From an uncultured Eubacteriales bacterium (GTDB lineage Bacteria; Bacillota; Clostridia; Lachnospirales; Lachnospiraceae), in NCBI GenBank assembly GCA_949292785.1, contig CASFBK010000018.1, positions 1 to 59,113 on the forward strand: a stretch of DNA of 59,113 bases, written 5' to 3'. Of this stretch, positions 8,971-17,542 are shown one piece after another. Position 1 is the stretch's first letter; each line of letters opens with the position of its first letter. Under the pieces are notes generated by a model. The model had not been told where the DNA came from, searched no databases, and saw nothing but the letters and a program-made list of their open reading frames with translations. A program made the translations under genes and the position numbers.

Positions 8971-11418
8971 ATGGATAGAAACAGATTTTATATAGAAAAA
9001 ATAAGATTTCATCTTCAAAAAGAAAATACCTTGCTCATACGCGGCTGGTATCCACAGGACAACCCTCAGGGACGGCAAGTGAAAGTATTTTTGGATAATC
9101 AGGAGCTTCCTGGTACAGTAAAAATAAACAGCGGCGTTACCGTTCGTCAGCGTTATCTGCGCTATCAGGAAAATATCAGTGAAGAACTGACGATAGAGGT
9201 AGCACTACCGGAAGACTGGCAGACAAAAAAGCAGTTGTCCATCGTAGACACTAGAAAAACAGCAGAGTGGCAGATTATGAAGCTAACCGTAAAGCAGCTG
9301 AAGAAGAAACAGTCTGGTCTGGAATACTTTATTGAGACTACGAATGTTTCCGAAAATGTGCTTACCATTAGCGGCTGGGGAATGGGCGCAGAAGAGCTGA
9401 AGGTAAATCTGAAAATAGATGGAAAGCCGGCATCCGACATTCAGATAAAGAAGAATTACCGCCGGGATGTGATGGAAGTATTTGAGGAGGCGCCTGAAAA
9501 ATACGAAGCAGGATTCCAGATATCTGTTCCGGTAAAGAGAGCAAAAAAGCTGGAAGTTGTGTTAGAATCCGGAACGAAAAGAAGTGTTTATAAGACCTCA
9601 ATGTCAGCTGCGGCAAGTGGAAAAGGAAGTGCGGCTGCACTAAATGCTTTTCAGAAGTTCTTTATATATTGTAAAAAAGAAGGAATTTCAGCAACAATCA
9701 ATAGAATTCGGGTTAAATTGTTTCACAAAAAGGACACGTTCACTTATGAACGGTGGCTGAAGGACAATCAAATAACTAGAGAAGAATTGGAAGAGCAGCG
9801 TAAAGAAAAATTCGATTACAATCCCAAATTTAGCATTGTGGTACCGCTCTTTCAGACAAAAGAGATATATTTACGGGCATTAATTGAGTCTATTGTAACT
9901 CAGACCTATAGAAACTGGGAGATATGTCTGGCGGATGGGAGCGGAGCCAATAGTCCGTTAGAGAAAATCGTAACAGAATATCAGAAAAAGGGTTTGAACA
10001 TCACTTATCATATATTAGAGGAAAATAAAGGAATTTCTGAAAATACCAATGCAGCTATCCGAATGGCAACCGGAGAATACATTGTTCTGGCAGACCATGA
10101 CGATATGCTGGCAGAAAATGCGCTGTATGAATGTGCTAAGGCAATCAATTTGAATGAAAATGTGGATGTTTTATATTCTGACGAGGATAAAATAGACATG
10201 GTAGGGAAAAAATATTTTGACCCTAATTTCAAGCCGGACTTAAACATCGACCTGCTTTGCAGCATGAATTATATCTGCCATTTGTTTGTAGTAAAAAAAT
10301 CTGTGATCGACAAGGTTGGTATGCTGCGCAGTGAATTTGACGGCGCACAGGATCATGATTTTATTCTGCGTTGTGTAGAAGCCGCAAAGAGAGTATATCA
10401 TATTCCAATGGTGCTGTATCACTGGAGATGTCATATTAATTCCACAGCGGCAAATCCGGAAAGCAAGCTTTATGCTTTTGAAGCAGGAAGAAAAGCCGTA
10501 GAAGAGCATTATAGGAGAATTGGTGTTCCGGCAAAGGTGGAGCACAGCAGCTTCTATGGAATGTTCCGCACGAAATACTGCTGGCAGGAACAGCCATTGA
10601 TTTCTATTATTATTCCTAATAAGGACCACGTGGAAGATTTAAAGAAATGTATGGAATCTATCGAACAAAAGTCTGTTTATCGTAACTTTGAATTTGTGAT
10701 AGTGGAAAATAATAGTACCGAGGAAGAAACATTTCCATATTATAAGGAACTGGAGCAAAAAGAAAACGTTCAGGTGGTTTATTATAAAGGTGGATTTAAT
10801 TTTTCAAAAATCAATAATTACGGTGCAACATATGCAAAAGGCGAATATTTATTACTGCTAAATAATGACACGGAGATTATCAATCCTGAGTGTTTAGAAG
10901 AATTGTTAGGCTACTGTATGCGTGAGGATGTCGGAATCGTTGGAGCAAAGCTGTGCTATGAAGATGATACGATTCAGCATGCAGGAGTAGTCATTGGATT
11001 TGGTGGAATGGCAGGACATGCTTTCATTGAATCTTCCAGATATGATACAGGATATATGGGGCGTATTATGTGCGCCCAGGATTATTCCGCGGTAACCGCA
11101 GCATGTATGATGACAAAGAAGGGCGTATTTAACGAGGTTGGAGGATTGACAGAAGAGCTGGAAGTTGCCTTTAACGATATTGATTATTGTCTGAAGGTGC
11201 GGGAGCTTGGAAAGCTTGTAGTATACAATCCTTATGCAGAACTGTACCATTATGAATCAAAGTCCAGAGGCATGGAGGATACGCCGGAAAAGGTAGAACG
11301 CTTTAACAGTGAAGTAGCAAAGTTCTGCGAGCGTTGGGAAGAGATTCTAAGAAAGGGAGACCCTTACTATAATCCGAATTTAACATTGGATAAGGCAGAT
11401 TTTTCGTTAAGGGTATAG
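8971..11418 (+). CDS. Two-domain family 2 glycosyltransferase with N-terminal beta-rich region
   Basis: 815 residues. Residues 1-~215 form a beta-rich region of two similar parts, not recognised but unlike a GT fold. The first GT-A domain starts near residue 287 (FSIVVPLFQTKEIYL) and carries ADHDDM and YSDEDKID. The second starts near 541 (PLISIIIPNKDHVEDL) with VIVENNS, LLLNNDTEI and the HAG/HYESKSRG features of rhamnan-type GT2 enzymes. It is probably cytoplasmic and builds a rhamnose-rich or related wall polysaccharide from nucleotide sugars. The next gene, 23 nt downstream, is a paralog lacking the N-terminal ~220 residues. Sugar specificity cannot be read from sequence. Confidence 0.85.
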   Translation: MDRNRFYIEKIRFHLQKENTLLIRGWYPQDNPQGRQVKVFLDNQELPGTVKINSGVTVRQRYLRYQENISEELTIEVALPEDWQTKKQLSIVDTRKTAEWQIMKLTVKQLKKKQSGLEYFIETTNVSENVLTISGWGMGAEELKVNLKIDGKPASDIQIKKNYRRDVMEVFEEAPEKYEAGFQISVPVKRAKKLEVVLESGTKRSVYKTSMSAAASGKGSAAALNAFQKFFIYCKKEGISATINRIRVKLFHKKDTFTYERWLKDNQITREELEEQRKEKFDYNPKFSIVVPLFQTKEIYLRALIESIVTQTYRNWEICLADGSGANSPLEKIVTEYQKKGLNITYHILEENKGISENTNAAIRMATGEYIVLADHDDMLAENALYECAKAINLNENVDVLYSDEDKIDMVGKKYFDPNFKPDLNIDLLCSMNYICHLFVVKKSVIDKVGMLRSEFDGAQDHDFILRCVEAAKRVYHIPMVLYHWRCHINSTAANPESKLYAFEAGRKAVEEHYRRIGVPAKVEHSSFYGMFRTKYCWQEQPLISIIIPNKDHVEDLKKCMESIEQKSVYRNFEFVIVENNSTEEETFPYYKELEQKENVQVVYYKGGFNFSKINNYGATYAKGEYLLLLNNDTEIINPECLEELLGYCMREDVGIVGAKLCYEDDTIQHAGVVIGFGGMAGHAFIESSRYDTGYMGRIMCAQDYSAVTAACMMTKKGVFNEVGGLTEELEVAFNDIDYCLKVRELGKLVVYNPYAELYHYESKSRGMEDTPEKVERFNSEVAKFCERWEEILRKGDPYYNPNLTLDKADFSLRV

Positions 11419-11441
11419 AAAAGAGTAAGAAGGAAAAGGAT

Positions 11442-13301
11442 ATGAAAATTACACCATACCGAATCGTAAAAGGATTCAAATATTTAAAACACTATGGTCC
11501 CAAAGCCTTCTGGGCGCGTCTCCTTGACCGGATGGAGCCGGAAGAAGTACCATACGAGCCTTGGTTTGAATATTACAAAGCCAGTGAAGAAGAATTGGAA
11601 AAGCAGAAAAAGAAGGAAAAAAAGTTTTCCTATCGCCCGGTCATTAGTATTGTGGTGCCTGCCTTTCAAACCCCGGAAAACTATCTTGTGGAAATGTTGG
11701 AATCGGTATACAAGCAGTCCTATTCCAACTGGCAGTTGTGCATAGCAGATGCCAGCCCATCGGAAGAAGTGAAAAAATCTGTAGATGCTTTTGTTCAGGA
11801 AAAGCAGGAAACCAGAATCATCTACAAACATCTGGAAAAGAATTTAGGAATTGCAGAAAATACCAATGCAGGGCTTGAAATGGCAACCGGTGCATGGATA
11901 GGACTATTAGACCATGATGATTTACTGGCACCGGAGGCACTGTTTGAAATGGTGGAAAAAATGAATCAGAATGCTGATTTTGAAGTGATTTATTCCGATG
12001 AGGATAAGATTACAGAGGGAAAGCGGGGAGAGTGGAAGCATTCCCAGCCCCATTTCAAACCTGATTTCAGCATAGATTTGCTGCGTTCTAATAATTACAT
12101 TACACACTTTTTATGTGTAAAACGAAATGTATTAGAAAAGATAGGTGGATTTCGTCGGGAATTTGATGGTGCCCAGGATTATGATTTTATTTTGCGTTGT
12201 ACAGAAGAAGCAAAAAAAGTGGGACATGTATCTAAGGTGTTGTATCACTGGCGGGTACACCGCAGCTCCACGTCAGATAATCCCATGAGTAAAAAATATG
12301 CCTATGATGCCGGTCAGCGTGCTATTGAAGAGCACTTAAAGCGTATGGGACAGCAGGGGACGGTAAGTCAGCGGAAGTTTTTTGGGTTCTATCGGGTGAA
12401 ATATCAGGTGCAGGGAAATCCGTTGATTTCCATTCTGATTCCCAACAAAGACCAGGCAGGAACATTGAAACGCTGTATTGCGTCTGTTGAGAAGTCAACG
12501 TATCAGAATTATGAAGTGATTATTATAGAAAATAACAGCGAGGAACCGGAAACTTTTGAGTATTATGAAACTCTTTGTCATGCAAAATATGAAAAAGAAG
12601 CAGAGGGAATCTCCTGTGAAGGGAAATTGTCTGGCGGTCAGAGGATAAAGGTTGTGACATGGAAAGAAGGATTTAATTATTCTGCCATCAATAACTTTGG
12701 AGCTTCCTTTGCGTCGGGAGAATATCTGATTTTGTTGAACAACGATATTGAATTGATTACAAGAGACTGGATGGAAGAGATGCTGGGAAACTGTCAGCGG
12801 CCTGAAGTGGGAATTGTAGGAGCAAGACTTTATTATCCGGATAATACCATTCAGCATGCAGGAATTGTAGTTGGAATAGACGGAATCGCGGCCAATATGT
12901 TTCCCGGAATGAAGCGGGAACGGGAAGGCTATATGCATAGAGCCGCTACCCAGTTGAATTATAGTGCTGTCACCGCTGCCTGTATGATGATAGAAAAGAG
13001 AATCTTCGATGAAGTAGGCGGATTAGATGAGGTACTTACCGTTGCATTTAATGACTTGGACTTGTGTCTTCGTGTAGGAGTTGCCGGATATCTGGTGGTT
13101 TATAATCCGTCGGTGGAGGCGTATCATTACGAGTCAAAGAGCCGCGGGAAGGAAGATACCAAGGAAAAGGTCCGAAGATTTGGCGACGAGATTGAATTCA
13201 TCCGCACCCGTTGGATTAAGCTGCTGAAAGAAGGAGACCCGTATTATAATTCCAATTTTTCCCTGAAAAAGTGTAATTATGCCTTGAAACCATATAAGTA
13301 G
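11442..13301 (+). CDS. Two-domain family 2 glycosyltransferase, paralog of the preceding gene
   Basis: 619 residues. GT-A domains start near residue 66 (VISIVVPAFQTPENYL, then LLDHDDLLAPEAL and YSDEDKIT) and near 325 (PLISILIPNKDQAG, then ILLNNDIELI). It keeps QHAGIVVGIDG, CMMIEKRIFDEVGG and YHYESKSRGKED in the same order as the upstream protein. The linker between the halves has a short insertion (CEGKLSGGQ). Tandem paralogs of this kind usually make successive linkages of one repeat unit. Downstream spacing of 12 nt to the small DMT gene indicates one operon. Confidence 0.85.
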   Translation: MKITPYRIVKGFKYLKHYGPKAFWARLLDRMEPEEVPYEPWFEYYKASEEELEKQKKKEKKFSYRPVISIVVPAFQTPENYLVEMLESVYKQSYSNWQLCIADASPSEEVKKSVDAFVQEKQETRIIYKHLEKNLGIAENTNAGLEMATGAWIGLLDHDDLLAPEALFEMVEKMNQNADFEVIYSDEDKITEGKRGEWKHSQPHFKPDFSIDLLRSNNYITHFLCVKRNVLEKIGGFRREFDGAQDYDFILRCTEEAKKVGHVSKVLYHWRVHRSSTSDNPMSKKYAYDAGQRAIEEHLKRMGQQGTVSQRKFFGFYRVKYQVQGNPLISILIPNKDQAGTLKRCIASVEKSTYQNYEVIIIENNSEEPETFEYYETLCHAKYEKEAEGISCEGKLSGGQRIKVVTWKEGFNYSAINNFGASFASGEYLILLNNDIELITRDWMEEMLGNCQRPEVGIVGARLYYPDNTIQHAGIVVGIDGIAANMFPGMKREREGYMHRAATQLNYSAVTAACMMIEKRIFDEVGGLDEVLTVAFNDLDLCLRVGVAGYLVVYNPSVEAYHYESKSRGKEDTKEKVRRFGDEIEFIRTRWIKLLKEGDPYYNSNFSLKKCNYALKPYK

Positions 13302-13313
13302 GAGCGAAATCTT

Positions 13314-13655
13314 ATGAGAGAATCATTTGCCAAAAACAGAACAGGAATTTTACTAATGTTGATTTCCTCTATTTGTGCCTGCGTGGGACAGTTGTTTTGG
13401 AAGCTGTCCGCAGAGCAGGGAATCTGGGTGGCATTGGCAGGATTTTTGTTTTATGGAATGGGAGCGCTGATTATGCTGATTGCATATCGTTTTGGCAGTC
13501 TTTCCGTTCTGCAGCCAATGCTCAGCATGAACTATGTGTTAAGCATTCTATTAGGAGCCTTAATTTTAAAAGAAGCAGTCACCATACGGAAGGTAATCGG
13601 AGTGTTGGTAATTATGGCAGGAGTTGTTTTAATCGGGGGAGGAGACGAAGAATGA
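13314..13655 (+). CDS. Half-size DMT/EamA-type membrane protein, first of a pair
   Basis: 113 residues with four predicted transmembrane helices (LMLISSICACVGQLFW, VALAGFLFYGMGALIML, VLQPMLSMNYVLSILLGAL, VIGVLVIMAGVVLI). The LSVLQPMLSMNYVLS...LKEAVTIRKVIGVLVIMAGVVLI pattern is that of half-size EamA transporters and ArnE/ArnF-like flippase subunits. Its stop overlaps the start of a second such gene by 4 nt, so a heterodimer is likely. In a glycosyltransferase locus, flipping of a polyprenyl-phosphate sugar is a better guess than multidrug export. This is inference from context. Confidence 0.75.
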   Translation: MRESFAKNRTGILLMLISSICACVGQLFWKLSAEQGIWVALAGFLFYGMGALIMLIAYRFGSLSVLQPMLSMNYVLSILLGALILKEAVTIRKVIGVLVIMAGVVLIGGGDEE

Positions 13656-13975
13656 TTTATTATGTAATTTTAATCGGCGGAACGATGCTTGGAGCTCTCG
13701 CCTCTATGCTTTTTAAGCAGGCTTCCGAAAAGGAAGAGATAATAAAGGTATTGTGGGACAAAAAATTATATATTGGTGGATTCTTATATCTGGCATCTGC
13801 ACTGGTGGATATTTATGTATTGCGTTTTCTGGATTATTCTGCTGCGCTTCCATTTACAGCGATTACCTATATTTGGACTCTGATTTTAGCGTATATTGTT
13901 TTAAAAGAGAAAATATCAAAGAAAAAGATTGTGGGAGTTGGAATGATTGTGTTAGGTGCAATATTGGTAATGTAG
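13652..13975 (+). CDS. Half-size DMT/EamA-type membrane protein, second of a pair
   Basis: 107 residues starting at the ATG at 13652, inside the ATGA overlap with the upstream stop. A longer open frame upstream is only the shifted shadow of the preceding gene. Four hydrophobic helices are visible (MIYYVILIGGTMLGALASML, LYIGGFLYLASALVDIYVL, FTAITYIWTLILAYIVL, IVGVGMIVLGAILVM), with LPFTAITYIWTLILAYIVLKEKISKKK matching the conserved half of EamA proteins. The adjacent overlapping pair resembles ArnE/ArnF in size and organisation. It probably ends the operon that starts at 8971. Confidence 0.75.
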   Translation: MIYYVILIGGTMLGALASMLFKQASEKEEIIKVLWDKKLYIGGFLYLASALVDIYVLRFLDYSAALPFTAITYIWTLILAYIVLKEKISKKKIVGVGMIVLGAILVM

Positions 13976-14023
13976 TATAGAAAATATAAAATGTGAATTT
14001 ATGCATCAATGGCTGCCTCTGTA

Positions 14024-14051
14024 ACAGCACCAAAGACAGGTGGGGTGCTGT
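14024..14051 (+). other. Hairpin in the region before the sortase gene
   Basis: ACAGCACC (14024-14031) pairs with GGTGCTGT (14044-14051). No T-tract follows. It could belong to the 5' leader of the sortase transcript or the 3' end of the upstream operon. I do not recognise a riboswitch class here. Confidence 0.4.
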
Positions 14052-14110
14052 CAGAAAACAGCTCGCTAGATTAAATAGGTACATATAAAAATAGTTGTGT
14101 GGTAAAGAAG

Positions 14111-14146
14111 AAAGCTGTATACTTATATAAGTATACGGCTTTTTAT
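14111..14146 (+). terminator. Strong hairpin and T-tract directly before the sortase RBS
   Basis: A 15-bp stem (14111-14125 with 14128-14142, one G-U pair) ends in TTTTAT. The sortase RBS (AGGAGGAG) begins at 14148 or so, immediately after the T-tract. Either it ends the glycosyltransferase operon and the sortase promoter is hidden inside, or it is an attenuator for the sortase. Confidence 0.7.
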
Positions 14147-14157
14147 AGGAGGAGATT

Positions 14158-14940
14158 ATGGATAAGAAGAGAAAGAAAAATATTATTATTCTTGGTCTAT
14201 TGATTCTAGTGTTTGTAGTTAGTGTGGGATTTATTATAGGCTACTATATAAAACAGAAAAAAGCAGAGAATGAGTACGAGGAAATCAAGGAAAAGGCAAA
14301 GATTTCTGTTGAGAAAGAAGTAAAAGAACCGGAAAGAGAGTCAGAGGAACCGTATGAAAGCCCCATCGATTTTGAAGAATTGTGGAAAACAAATGAGGAA
14401 ATTTATGCTTGGATTCAAATACCGGGAACAGATATTGACTACCCCATCGCGCAACGGGCAGATGATGATGCATACTATCTGAACCATACCATTGAAGGGA
14501 CAGAGGGACTTCCCGGCTCAATTTATACGGAAGCTGTAAATAGCAAAGACTTTACGGACTTTAATACCGTAATCTATGGACATAATATGAAGAACGGAAG
14601 TATGTTTGCAGGACTTCATAAGTATGAGGACAAAGAATTTTTAGAAGAAAATCCATATGTATACATTTATCTGCCGGATAAGACTTTAAAATATCAGATT
14701 TTTGCAACAGTAGTATTTGATGATCGTCATATTATGCATAGTTTTGATTATAGTACACCAGAAGGGTGTCAGGAATTTTTGGACGAGCTAAAAGCAGTTC
14801 AAACTATGGAATCTACTTATGATGATACAGTAGAAGTGACAACAGACAGTAATATAATTACACTTGCAACCTGTATAGGAGGACAGCCGGATAACAGATG
14901 GCTGATAGAGGCGGTATTAATAAACGATGGAGCGGAATAG
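14158..14940 (+). CDS. Class B sortase
   Basis: 260 residues with an N-terminal membrane anchor (residues ~7-30) and an acidic/basic linker. The sortase domain runs from ~residue 75 (FEELWKTNEEIYAWIQIPGTDIDYPI) to the end. Catalytic residues are visible: His142 in YGHNMKNGSMF, Cys239 in LATCIGG and Arg247 in DNRW. The DIDYPI and YGHNM patterns fit class B. It would transpeptidate a surface protein to peptidoglycan on the outer face of the membrane. None of the surface proteins in this window has an NPxTN or LPxTG tail, so its substrate is elsewhere or lost. The RBS is AGGAGGAG. Confidence 0.9.
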   Translation: MDKKRKKNIIILGLLILVFVVSVGFIIGYYIKQKKAENEYEEIKEKAKISVEKEVKEPERESEEPYESPIDFEELWKTNEEIYAWIQIPGTDIDYPIAQRADDDAYYLNHTIEGTEGLPGSIYTEAVNSKDFTDFNTVIYGHNMKNGSMFAGLHKYEDKEFLEENPYVYIYLPDKTLKYQIFATVVFDDRHIMHSFDYSTPEGCQEFLDELKAVQTMESTYDDTVEVTTDSNIITLATCIGGQPDNRWLIEAVLINDGAE

Positions 14941-14956
14941 GGAAACTATAGTTTGA

Positions 14957-15070
14957 AATGTTATTGCTATATCAGTTGCTGGAATCGTAGCAACCTTTAT
15001 GATTCTACGCTACAGAGGAGAAAAGAGACTGAAAGTATTAGCATTTAAAAGAAACAGCAAATGTCAATGA
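14957..15070 (+). pseudogene. Possible remnant of a sortase-substrate tail
   Basis: Directly after the sortase, a frame with no start codon reads NVIAISVAGIVATFMILRY then RGEKRLKVLAFKRNSKCQ and a stop. A hydrophobic helix followed by a basic tail is the C-terminal anchor layout of sortase substrates and of single-pass membrane proteins. There is a TGA just upstream in this frame. It may be a degraded gene end; a chance frame is also possible. Confidence 0.25.
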
Positions 15071-15087
15071 CATCTGCTGTTTTTTTG
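15053..15087 (+). terminator. Terminator downstream of the sortase
   Basis: AACAGCA-ATGTCA pairs with TGACAT-TGCTGTT (15053-15081, one mismatch) and runs into seven T residues. Confidence 0.8.
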
Positions 15088-15248
15088 TATAAAAATTCAC
15101 AGAATATCATGCAAATGGAAAACAATCAGTGGGAAAATAAGCGTAAAACTATATAAACATCAAATAAAGGATGGAAAATATTGTACAGGGCAATAATGGT
15201 GAAAAACGTCAGAGGTATTTGGTAATCTTCTGAATAATTATGTTCCAT

Positions 15249-15320
15249 TTCGTGTATAAAATAAAATTAAATCCGCAAAATTCGTATAAAATGGAAAAAT
15301 GTGGAAAATCATGATAGAAT
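15249..15320 (+). promoter_or_regulatory. Promoter and direct repeats upstream of the TPR regulator
   Basis: TAGAAT at 15315-15320 with a TG extension, 17 bp after TGGAAA (15292-15297). Just upstream are two near-identical direct repeats, TTCGTGTATAAAAT (15249-15262) and TTCGTATAAAAT (15281-15292), 32 bp apart, about three helical turns. They may be operator half-sites. The rest of 15088-15248 is AT-rich with nothing else recognised. Confidence 0.5.
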
Positions 15321-15356
15321 ACTTTCATAATAACAAAAGAAAATGAAGGTAATAGC

Positions 15357-17201
15357 GTGGACGGAATCGGAAAAATTATTTATAAAGAAAGAGAGCGGGC
15401 AAAGATTCCACAAAATGAATTGTGTGCAGGGATATGCTCGATGACTACTTTGTCCAGATTAGAGTGGCAAGAAAAAAATATTGGTAAGTGGACGATTGAC
15501 GCTTTTTTGCAGCGGCTTGGGAGATCACAGGACAAATTTTGGACCATTGTTCATATTGGAGATTATGAATTGATGGAACTGAGAAGAAAAATCTGGAATA
15601 ATATTTTATATGGAAGCTGTGAAGAGGCCCAAAAGGATATTCAGAAGTATCGTGCCAGTGTTAATATAGAAAATCTTCATGAGCAGTTCCTGAAAAAATG
15701 TCTTGGAATGATGAAAGGAAAGCGGGAAAATGACTGGGAAGCAGCATTGGAACTCTTTCAGGAAGCAATCGAAAGAACAGTGCCCGAAATAGAACTGGAC
15801 AAATTGGAAGGAATTCTAATAGGAAGAGATGAAATGCAGATTATTCTGCTAATGGCAGAGGCATATTGTCATTTGGGAAAAGAAGACCTTGCACAGAAAA
15901 TAGTGGAAAAGCTTTTGGAAAATATCCAAAGGAAAGACTGGGATGAGGAAGAACTGGTTAAGATTTATCCGAAAGTGGTAAGTGTCTATATAAACTTTTT
16001 GAAAAAAGAGGATAGATATGAGGAGGTTATTCTTATTTCTAAAAAGGCAATAGGAATGTTGGTTGATAATGTAATTATATTTTTGTTGGCAGAGTTAATG
16101 GAAGCGGCTGTCTGGGGGTTGGAAAGGCGTAAGAAGATAGAAGAGAGACGTTTTTCTATTGTTGAAGAACAGGAGTATATCCAACTTAAACAGAACATAG
16201 TAGTATTAAAAGAATTGTGGGAGGAATATGGAAATTTTCCAGAAGAATATATGTTATATTGCACCAATGTGCAAAAGGATATTAGTGTAAGTAATGAGAT
16301 TATTGCAAAATGTCGAAAACTATGTAACCTGTCTCAGGAAAAGTTAAGTGAGGAGGTTTGTAGTGTGGAGCAGTTTTCCAGAATAGAAACTGGAAAATGT
16401 TCGCCTATGGAAAAGAGCTATCGTGCATTAATGGAGAAGATGAATCAGGCACAGGAAAGAAACCGGTTTTTCATTAATGCCCAAGAATACGATTTACATG
16501 AAAAAATGCGGCAAATAGAAAAGAAACTTGGTGTGCAGGAAATCAAAAAGGCAACGGAGGAGTGGAAAAAGCTTAGGGGAAAAATATCAGATGATACCTT
16601 GAATAATCAACAGTATATTGCCAGATACGATGCTATTATGAATCTGCACAATAAGGTAATAAATCAGGAAAAGTACATACAGGAGTTAGAGGATGCATTG
16701 CGTCTTACTATGCCGGAATTTGAAACGGTAGATATTAAGAACTGGCCGTTGTCACGGAATGAAATTATCTTATTGAATAATATTGCAAACTCATACTATC
16801 TGTCGGGCAGAGTAGAAGATGCAAAGCATATTTATTATGCGCTTTGGGATACCATTGGAGAGAGTCGTACCGAGAGAATATATCATATTACTGGATATCG
16901 GTTATTGGCTTATAATATGGGATTGATGGAAGGGCTGGAGGAAAACTATAGTAAGGCAAAAGAAATTTTAGAATGTGGAATTCGAAGCAGTATGTTAGCT
17001 GGAAGGGATGAATTATTACCAAGGTTTCTGTATTGTCTTGGATGGGTAATAAAAAAAGAGGGCAGAAAGGAAAATGACAAAAAAGCCCGCTATATTGTAA
17101 AACAGGCTTTTTATATTGCTGATTTGTTAAAATTACCTAATCTCTCCAATGAAATTTGCAATTATTATGAAGAGGAGTGGTATGATAAACTTACATACTA
17201 A
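15357..17201 (+). CDS. Tandem HTH-TPR transcriptional regulator (RRNPP-like), two fused units
   Basis: 614 residues from a GTG with GAAGG upstream. Residues 1-60 are an XRE-type HTH (IGKIIYKERERAKIPQNELC...LSRLEW). After ~250 helical TPR-like residues a second HTH appears near 312-365 (CRKLCNLSQEKLSEEVC, FSRIETGKCSP) with its own helical tail. The halves are homologous: TVPEIELDKL...GRDEMQIILLMAEAYCHLGK in the first matches TMPEFETVDI...SRNEIILLNNIANSYYLSGR in the second. So it is an internal duplication of an HTH-TPR unit like those of Rgg/PlcR-type regulators, which bind exported signal peptides after re-import. Its stop overlaps the stop of a small secreted-peptide gene on the other strand by 4 nt. 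Targets are unknown; neighbouring envelope genes are candidates. Confidence 0.8.
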   Translation: MDGIGKIIYKERERAKIPQNELCAGICSMTTLSRLEWQEKNIGKWTIDAFLQRLGRSQDKFWTIVHIGDYELMELRRKIWNNILYGSCEEAQKDIQKYRASVNIENLHEQFLKKCLGMMKGKRENDWEAALELFQEAIERTVPEIELDKLEGILIGRDEMQIILLMAEAYCHLGKEDLAQKIVEKLLENIQRKDWDEEELVKIYPKVVSVYINFLKKEDRYEEVILISKKAIGMLVDNVIIFLLAELMEAAVWGLERRKKIEERRFSIVEEQEYIQLKQNIVVLKELWEEYGNFPEEYMLYCTNVQKDISVSNEIIAKCRKLCNLSQEKLSEEVCSVEQFSRIETGKCSPMEKSYRALMEKMNQAQERNRFFINAQEYDLHEKMRQIEKKLGVQEIKKATEEWKKLRGKISDDTLNNQQYIARYDAIMNLHNKVINQEKYIQELEDALRLTMPEFETVDIKNWPLSRNEIILLNNIANSYYLSGRVEDAKHIYYALWDTIGESRTERIYHITGYRLLAYNMGLMEGLEENYSKAKEILECGIRSSMLAGRDELLPRFLYCLGWVIKKEGRKENDKKARYIVKQAFYIADLLKLPNLSNEICNYYEEEWYDKLTY

Positions 17202-17356
17202 CAGATGCCATCAGCAAAACTAGGATGAGTGGCTACAATAGCCGATGTTGCAGAATCCGGAGCAGAAACTGCATTTATCACACCGCAAGTCAGCCCTGCG
17301 CAGACAGCGGCAGCAATAATAATAGATTTTACAGATTTAAAAACAGTTTTTTTCAT
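17198..17356 (-). CDS. Small exported peptide precursor, candidate signal for the convergent regulator
   Basis: 52 residues, read from the raw sequence. ATG is at 17356-17354 on the minus strand, with GGAGA 8-9 nt upstream, and the TAG is at 17200-17198. The N-terminus MKKTVFKSVKSIIIAAAVCAG is a signal peptide. A cleavage-like site INAVSA precedes the tail PDSATSAIVATHPSFADGIC. The tail ends in cysteine. Size and layout match Phr-type and other precursor peptides of RRNPP systems, and it converges on a TPR regulator with a 4-nt overlap of stop codons. A TTGACA lies at 17414-17409 on this strand, but no well-placed -10 is seen. It could instead be an unrelated small secreted protein. Confidence 0.7.
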   Translation of the reverse strand: MKKTVFKSVKSIIIAAAVCAGLTCGVINAVSAPDSATSAIVATHPSFADGIC

Positions 17357-17542
17357 AAGTTTTGTTCTCCTTTTATCGTTTGATGTAAGGTCATTATGTA
17401 AAAAATAGTGTCAAAAACCCATGAGCTTTGGTGAAAGAAAAAGGCAGAAAATTTCACGTGTGGAATCATGGCTTTTTTTGCAGAAATTTGTAATAATTAA
17501 AAGTTTAGGCATGAATGAGAAGGTGAGGTTTTTTAACAGAAC

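Noticed and set aside
13373-13651. Upstream extension of the second half-size DMT gene
   Set aside because: It is the shifted frame of the first DMT gene; the ATGA overlap at 13652 gives a normal four-helix protein.
13976-14110. Possible cyclic-di-nucleotide riboswitch before the sortase
   Set aside because: A hairpin and GG-rich loop are present, but the conserved core sequences of GEMM or ydaO aptamers are not found.
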